Part shown: positions 58,930 through 64,000 of the stretch, piece by piece | Numbering within the stretch: the stretch's first letter is position 1 | Layout of the letters: each line of letters starts with the position of its first letter | From: Musa acuminata AAA Group | Lineage: Eukaryota; Streptophyta; Magnoliopsida; Zingiberales; Musaceae | Assembly: GCF_036884655.1 (NCBI RefSeq) | Contig: NC_088339.1 | Coordinates: 21,532,001 to 21,596,000 of the forward strand | Length of the DNA: 64,000 nt | Direction: 5' to 3' | Position numbers and translations under genes: made by a program | Notes under the pieces: model-generated | What the model was told of the DNA's origin: nothing | The model's database searches: none | What the model saw: the letters and a program-made list of their open reading frames with translations, nothing else

Positions 58930-60350
58930 CATATAAAATATCATCAGGTGTAAATGGATCTTTTGAATTAAGTGAAACTTATATAGATCCATTATCATAT
59001 ATAAAATACGTCTAGTGGCCAAAATGTTTCACTAACGGTCAAGTATTGATTTCGTAGAAACATTTAGTTATATTGTAAAACTGATAATAATCCAACTCAT
59101 CCTAAGTTTGGTTATTATTAAAGGTTAGTATATACACCAACTAGATATTAACAATACATTCTTATAGGGAACCTTAACTAAAAATGTTTTTATGCAGTAA
59201 CTTCCTGGCTTTATCTACCCTCAATATCTAAGCCATATTGGTAAGCTACAAAAAACTATTTATGGACTTCGACAAGCTCCAAGAGCCTAGTATACCGAAC
59301 TTAGCTTATTTTTGGCATCAGTTAGTTTTGTCAACTCTAAATCTGACACATTTTTATTTCTATAACAATAAAAGAAAAGTACTATATATCTACTGGTTTA
59401 TGTAGATAATATTATCATCACCCGTAATAATCCCATGAAGATAAAGTAATTCCTTAAGCAATTGATAAATTAATTTTTTATTAAGGATCTATGAACGTTA
59501 AGTTATTTTCTAATAGTAGAAGCAATATTCATATTTTCTGGACTTTTCCCATCTAAAAAAAAAAGTACATTCAAGATCTATTATCAAAAGATGAATATAC
59601 ATAATGTCAAAGAAGTTGTCACTCCACTCTCTACTATTGAATCACTCAAATTATATGATGACAACTCTACTACGGATCCCACCTAGTACCAATAAGTATT
59701 TAGTTCTTTATAGTATTTATCTCTTACATGTTAAGACATCTCATTTGCAGTTAATAAATTATCATAATTTATACATCAACCCTCCATTATACATTAATCT
59801 ATACTAAATCGTATCCTACGATATCTCAAATGGACTTTTAATCATAGACTTCTTCTTCGTAAACACTCATCACTTCATCTTCATGCATTCACTCATGTTG
59901 ATTGGGCAAGCAACATTGATGAAAAAACGTCTACGTCAGCCTACATTATCTTTCTTGGAATAAATATAATCAGTTGGAGTTCCAAGAAATAGAATATAAT
60001 TATAAGATCTACTGAAGTTGAATATCAAGTTATTACCATCATCATTGTAGAACTCAATTGGGTCACCAATCTATTACATGAATTTGGCATCACCTCTCAA
60101 TCCACTTCTATAATATACTACAATAATGTCGATGCCACCTATTTATGTGTCTATTCGATGTTCCACTCACGTATGAAACACATTACCATCAGTTTTTACT
60201 TTATTAAAGATCAAGTAGTCAAATATTAATAACATATTTATCACATTCATACTTCAAACCAACTAATAAACTTCGTTACAAAACCACTAGCTGGTAGAAC
60301 ATTTCAATTATATCATGTCAAGAATGTCAACATTTCAATTATATTGTTTC
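58930..60350 (+). pseudogene. Copia reverse transcriptase and RNase H remnant
   Basis: Blocks in shifting frames: KTIYGLRQAPRA and YTELSLFLASVSFVNSKSD, then YLLVYVDNIIITRNN (the YVDD site is YVDN here, a lost catalytic residue), then AYIIFLGINIISWSSKK and STEVEYQVIT of copia RNase H, ending near the FHSRMKHITISFYFIKDQVV block. Multiple stops. Confidence 0.8.
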
Positions 60351-60512
60351 AAGATTGACAGTTTTGACGGAAGCACATTCTTACGAGGACATGATAAAAG
60401 ATTATAATAGAATCATAACTTATGATAAAAAATCATGATAGAAGTAGACATAAAATGAATCTCCTCAATAAATAAAATCGCTCCTCTTCCTCACAAATTC
60501 TATAATTCTTCA

Positions 60513-61270
60513 CACCACATATATAGCTATGGGTTCACATATACGTGCAGGTCTGTTGCACAAGCTACAAATGTATACAATTGGAGAATTGAAATTTGAG
60601 TAAAGTGCTAGATCGGATGCGGAAGGATAATTGAGTTAGATTAAAGAATATGAATCTTTAAACATCGGATTGGGATTAAATATTTTGGATTAATGATTTA
60701 AGTTAACCAAGTTAATTGATCATTATCTTGCCAGGAATGAACATATTGCCATCCAAATTAATTTGCTGCAAATCCTAGGGAGATGTTCTTTCAAAGGATC
60801 ACCTACTCAGGAAAGAACAGCTAAAGCTCTCAAAGTATACCAAAATCTTTGATCAAGACAATCCAGTTTATAAACCACGAACCTAACTTAAAGGAGACTA
60901 ATAAATCAACTGGTTCAGTGGACTGAGTAGATCAAGATCAGTGGGTGCAAGAATAAGAAAACTTGATTAGTGAGTACAGGTAAACAACAGATGGTACAGC
61001 CAGCAAGACATTAATATGGAAAGGAAAGGGCATCAAAACCTTGCAGTCTACACAACATGGACAACATTACCAGCACTTCCATAATTCTCAAATGTCCAGT
61101 AATCACTTTATTCCATGGAAGTATCAATAGAGAACAAAAACCTAGATTGAACGAAAACTTATCCGTAAAAGGTCACAGCATAACAGAACTGTGTGATACT
61201 AGGAGTCTTTTCTTACAAGCCATACACACATTGTTAACTAATTCAGACAAAACAAACAAAATAGAAAACC
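60513..61270. other. Intergenic, 3' side of the TIC20 gene
   Basis: AT-rich sequence after the copia element and downstream of the minus-strand TIC20 stop. It should include the TIC20 3' untranslated region; nothing else recognised. Confidence 0.55.
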
Positions 61271-63026
61271 CTAGAAAATCTTTGGATCCGAATGAATATA
61301 TGCTGTCTCAGAGACGAAAGGGACATCTGCATACTTGCCGCAGAGTGCACATCTCATACATTCCACCACCGTATACAACTGCACGAACGTAACAGCAAGC
61401 CAGAAATGCATCCCCAGCTCGCCACGGTAGAGAGTCTTCGGGAACCAAGTGCATGCAATTGCTATTGCCTGGTATGCGTTCTCCAGGAGCATAGCCATGA
61501 TGATGTGAAAACGCAGGAAATGAGGCCATTCTTTTCTCCTCACTACAAAATAATAGGCAGAAAACATGAGAACCATCAGGATCCAGCTTGGCATTAATGC
61601 TATCGTATCGAGGAAGGGGTTCACTAGAAAGTCCCAATCCTGCAAGAGTGGGTGGAGATGGTATGCTGAGTCGGCATGCATCCACATCAAGTGAAGAGGC
61701 AGGAGATACGGAGTGCAGGCTAGGGTCCTCCACCACCATTTGGGCTTACTGGTCATTGGAGGGTAAGTGAAGTAACTCTTTGATGCTCCAGAGATTACTG
61801 GGCTTCTGCACCTCACCTTATTACTTCTGGCCAACAAAGGCATCCTAAGTGCATTACCATGATGTTCCCAGCATAGGAAGGAGCTAGATGACCGAGATAA
61901 TTGCAGAGAACCTGTTACCATTTCGACAGAACAAAATGAATAAACTGAAAAATACCATTAAAAATTCAATGGAAGTGATTTCTGTCAATCCACTACAAAT
62001 TCTATCTATTCTGTGGTTTATTTCGAGAGGCACTTCACTGATCAGTTTTAATACTTAAGCTAGGCAAAAATAGCCTGTTAGTTCAATCCATAAGGTTCAA
62101 TTTGTGGACACTCCAAAACCATTTTTGAACCTTTAATCAGGAATAAGATCCCTGAAACACTACCCCTAGGCAAAAATGCTGCCTGAATTTGGAAGTCTTA
62201 GCTTGGACAGACCTTTGGTAATCCCAGAATGTATAGCCAAACAAAAGGCACAAATGTTGGTTCAGTTAAAAATCTGCCAGGAAAATTAAAGAAGACTGTG
62301 CTGCTGGTAATCCCCAACCTTGAGGGTTTTCCAATCATCAAAAGCCTTAGTCAGCTTGAACCATTCCTCGATCACTTTTGCCATAAATGAAGGTTACTCG
62401 ATATATGAAAAACTGTGTTGACAACCTAGTGGTGATATTATTATTCCTAACTCTAGCAAAGCAAACAGCATTACAACATTTGGAGTACTGGCATATTGAC
62501 ATATATAAAACTAAAATTAAATGTAGAACCAGCAACAAGAGGGAATTACCACAAAAAGTCTGGAAAATATTTAAAATTAATTGTGGTATATATCAAAATA
62601 AAAATAAAAATAAAAAACTTCTGCAGCTTCATTTGGAACCCAAGAACTTACTAAAAATTGTCCACTTCTAGTACTTAATGGTTAACAGAATAAAGTCTGA
62701 TCTTTTGATCCTAAGCCAAGCTAACTTTAAAGTCTGTTTAAAATTTGCACATATTCTTTGAAAAAAAAAACTTTCTAGTATATGCCAGTCAAATTCATAA
62801 AAGTTTCGTGTAAGCAAAAAGAAATATCTAAATATAACAAGAATATTAACATACCGCTAAAAGGAAGAACATTCCTTCCTTCATCAGCTATAGAAAGGCT
62901 TCTAAATTTAGGAGATGTTGCAGAAACACAAAGAGGGGCATATCTGAGAGAAGAACAATGCTTCAAATAGCAAGGTCTGAATTTTATGTCTAGGCACCGA
63001 GAAGCAGTGATTCCGTTTAGAATCAT
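61271..63026 (-). CDS. TIC20: TIC20-I-like inner-envelope protein import subunit, 270 aa
   Basis: Exons on the minus strand: 63026-62855 and 61911-61271, joined at a GT-AG intron of 943 bp (codon split ...PFS-G-SLQL), total 813 bp. TIC20 is a four-span core subunit of the translocon at the inner chloroplast envelope. Residues 1 to about 105 are basic, Ser-rich and without conserved blocks, as expected of a transit peptide. The mature part has PPMTSKPKWWWRTLACTPYL (about 108-127), AYHLHPLLQDWDFLVNPFLD, MPSWILMVLMFSAYY, VVRRKEWPHFLRFHIIMAML, GMHFWLAVTFVQLYTVVECM and CALCGKYADVPFVSETAYIH, matching TIC20-I in order and in length (Arabidopsis TIC20-I has 274 aa). The tail SDPKIF differs from the usual C-terminus. 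An acceptor (TTTGTAG) at 63041 upstream of the ATG suggests a leader intron. Confidence 0.93.
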
Positions 63027-64000
63027 ATTGTTCCAGGAACCTACAAAGAAATAGGTTAAAGAAAACTATAAAAATAAATTAGAGTTCTGGACAGAATTGC
63101 ACTTGTTGTACTGATATGAAACAAGAGCTCTACTTATTCCTAATCAACTCATGACACCAGGTGATTTGCAACACAACATATACAGGACTGACATCATACT
63201 TTTAGTTCAAATTAAGATGTCATAATCATATTGATTTTGCATTAGGTGAAGGTATATCTGTATTTTGCTACACAAGTACATAGCATATACAGATTTCACA
63301 TTAGCTGTATATGTATATGATTTTGCAGTAGGTGAAGATATATCTGTATTTTGCTACACAGCATACACAGATTTTACATTAGCTGTATATGTACATATAC
63401 ATACACAGACATATCTGGTTGTAAATCGATAAAACATGAACTCATGACAATGTTAGGCATCATCAAGAATAAAAAGATCATAAGACCACAATTTAGAAAT
63501 TTGAACAGGAACTTTGCATCAATATAGTTCCACTTGTGCTTTTATTTTGATATGTATTAGATTGCTTATATTTTTGACAGAATCATTGACAGCTAAAAAG
63601 CTTTTTAACCAAAAAAAATAAAATGAAACGTGTTGCCCGTTAGAGTTGCCTGAATTGTCAAAGTGCAATTGAAATCCCCAGGCACAAGTCAAACAGAACC
63701 ATCAAATTTAAAAGAATAATCCTATCATGAACAATTGCACTTGAGATGTTGATTTTAGCAAAAATCTTTTCTAGAAGGAAAAGAGAAGCTAAAAGGTGTA
63801 AAGCTAGAGGGTTGAATTTACTAGGATCATGGATAAGTTAAGGACATTAAAATCCATGAGAACACCACATGATGCCCCAGAAACAAGGATGAGTTTTTGC
63901 CACCTCTTAACCAAAAACATATTACATATCATGTAAGATAATTCTAGGATACATGATCTTACAATCATGTCGTTTTCAGTGACCAATACTACAAAATCAT
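63027..64000. other. Upstream of TIC20: leader intron or promoter DNA
   Basis: A splice acceptor on the minus strand, CTTTGTAG before GTTCCTGGAAC, lies 15 bp upstream of the ATG, so much of this stretch may be a leader intron whose first exon is further right or beyond the window. It includes the tandem repeat at 63233-63400. No coding segment recognised. Confidence 0.45.
63233..63400. repeat. 86-bp tandem duplication upstream of TIC20
   Basis: GATTTTGCATTAGGTGAAGG (63233) and GATTTTGCAGTAGGTGAAGA (63319) start two adjacent units of about 86 bp. Each continues with ATATCTGTATTTTGCTACAC and CATTAGCTGTATATGT. Confidence 0.9.

Larger units (their letters stand above)
55438..60512 (+). mobile_element. 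Decayed Ty1/copia retrotransposon
   Basis: A primer-binding site TGGTATCAGAAC at 55649 follows a likely 5' LTR (about 55438-55648). A shorter, related segment (about 60391-60512) sharing GATAAAAGAT, ATAGAAGTAGACATAAAATGA-like and AATAAATAAAATC-like blocks is probably the 3' LTR. Gag with a zinc knuckle (56690-57180), RT (58940-59540) and RNase H (59890-60300) traces follow copia order. Many stops; inactive. A foreign segment interrupts it at about 57194-58385. Confidence 0.75.

Noticed and set aside
1..64000. CRISPR arrays, tRNA or rRNA genes
   Set aside because: No regularly spaced short repeats with unique spacers, no tRNA cloverleaf with intact A and B boxes and no rRNA signature were recognised by eye; a tRNAscan-SE run would be decisive for tRNAs.

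Overview
The window is nuclear DNA of a flowering plant: genes are split by GT-AG introns and lie between degenerate LTR retrotransposons, a LINE, a SINE fragment and AT-rich intergenic DNA. There are no operons, Shine-Dalgarno sites, rRNA genes or CRISPR arrays. The plant gene families and the repeat types fit a monocot. I suspect the banana family (Musaceae, Musa or Ensete), but this is a weak inference from familiarity with the repeats, not something proved by the sequence.

Six protein-coding genes can be reconstructed with continuous reading frames across every splice junction: (1) 5539-5888 (-), a 90-aa secreted peptide precursor of no family I recognise; (2) 6687-31519 (+), a secretory carrier membrane protein (SCAMP), 12 coding exons, 270 aa; (3) 32411-35645 (-), an NPH3/RPT2-like BTB protein, 4 exons, 607 aa, whose first intron appears to be GC-AG; (4) 37284-43602 (-), an ULTRAPETALA-type SAND-domain regulator, 3 exons, 235 aa; (5) 51936-55155 (+), a DUF300/TMEM184/LAZ1-like membrane protein, 4 coding exons, 299 or 295 aa, with an intron in its 5' leader; (6) 61271-63026 (-), a TIC20-I-like chloroplast import channel subunit, 2 coding exons, 270 aa. 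They look like unrelated housekeeping or regulatory genes that happen to be neighbours; I see no shared pathway.

Layout: 1-1200 AT-rich; 1200-5290 LINE remnant (-); 5.5-5.9 kb peptide gene; 6.7-31.5 kb SCAMP. SCAMP intron 10 is 18.3 kb long because it holds a nest of elements: Ty3/gypsy element A (-), with element B (+) inserted inside A's reverse transcriptase, element C (+, without recognisable gag-pol) inside B, and a SINE fragment with a 17-bp target duplication inside A. Then 32.4-35.6 kb NPH3-like; 37.3-43.6 kb ULTRAPETALA; 44.4-50.1 kb AT-rich DNA with two old tandem duplications, the second running into the DUF300 promoter; 50.1-55.2 kb DUF300 gene; 55.4-60.5 kb decayed Ty1/copia element with a foreign 1.2-kb insert; 61.3-63.0 kb TIC20; and a tandem repeat upstream of it.

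Most interesting for follow-up: the unclassified secreted peptide, the three-level nest carried in an apparently intact SCAMP gene, the missing SCAMP linker segment, the GC-AG intron, the SINE with its clean target duplication, the non-autonomous element C, and the promoter-adjacent duplication. I found no obvious new enzymatic or defence system.
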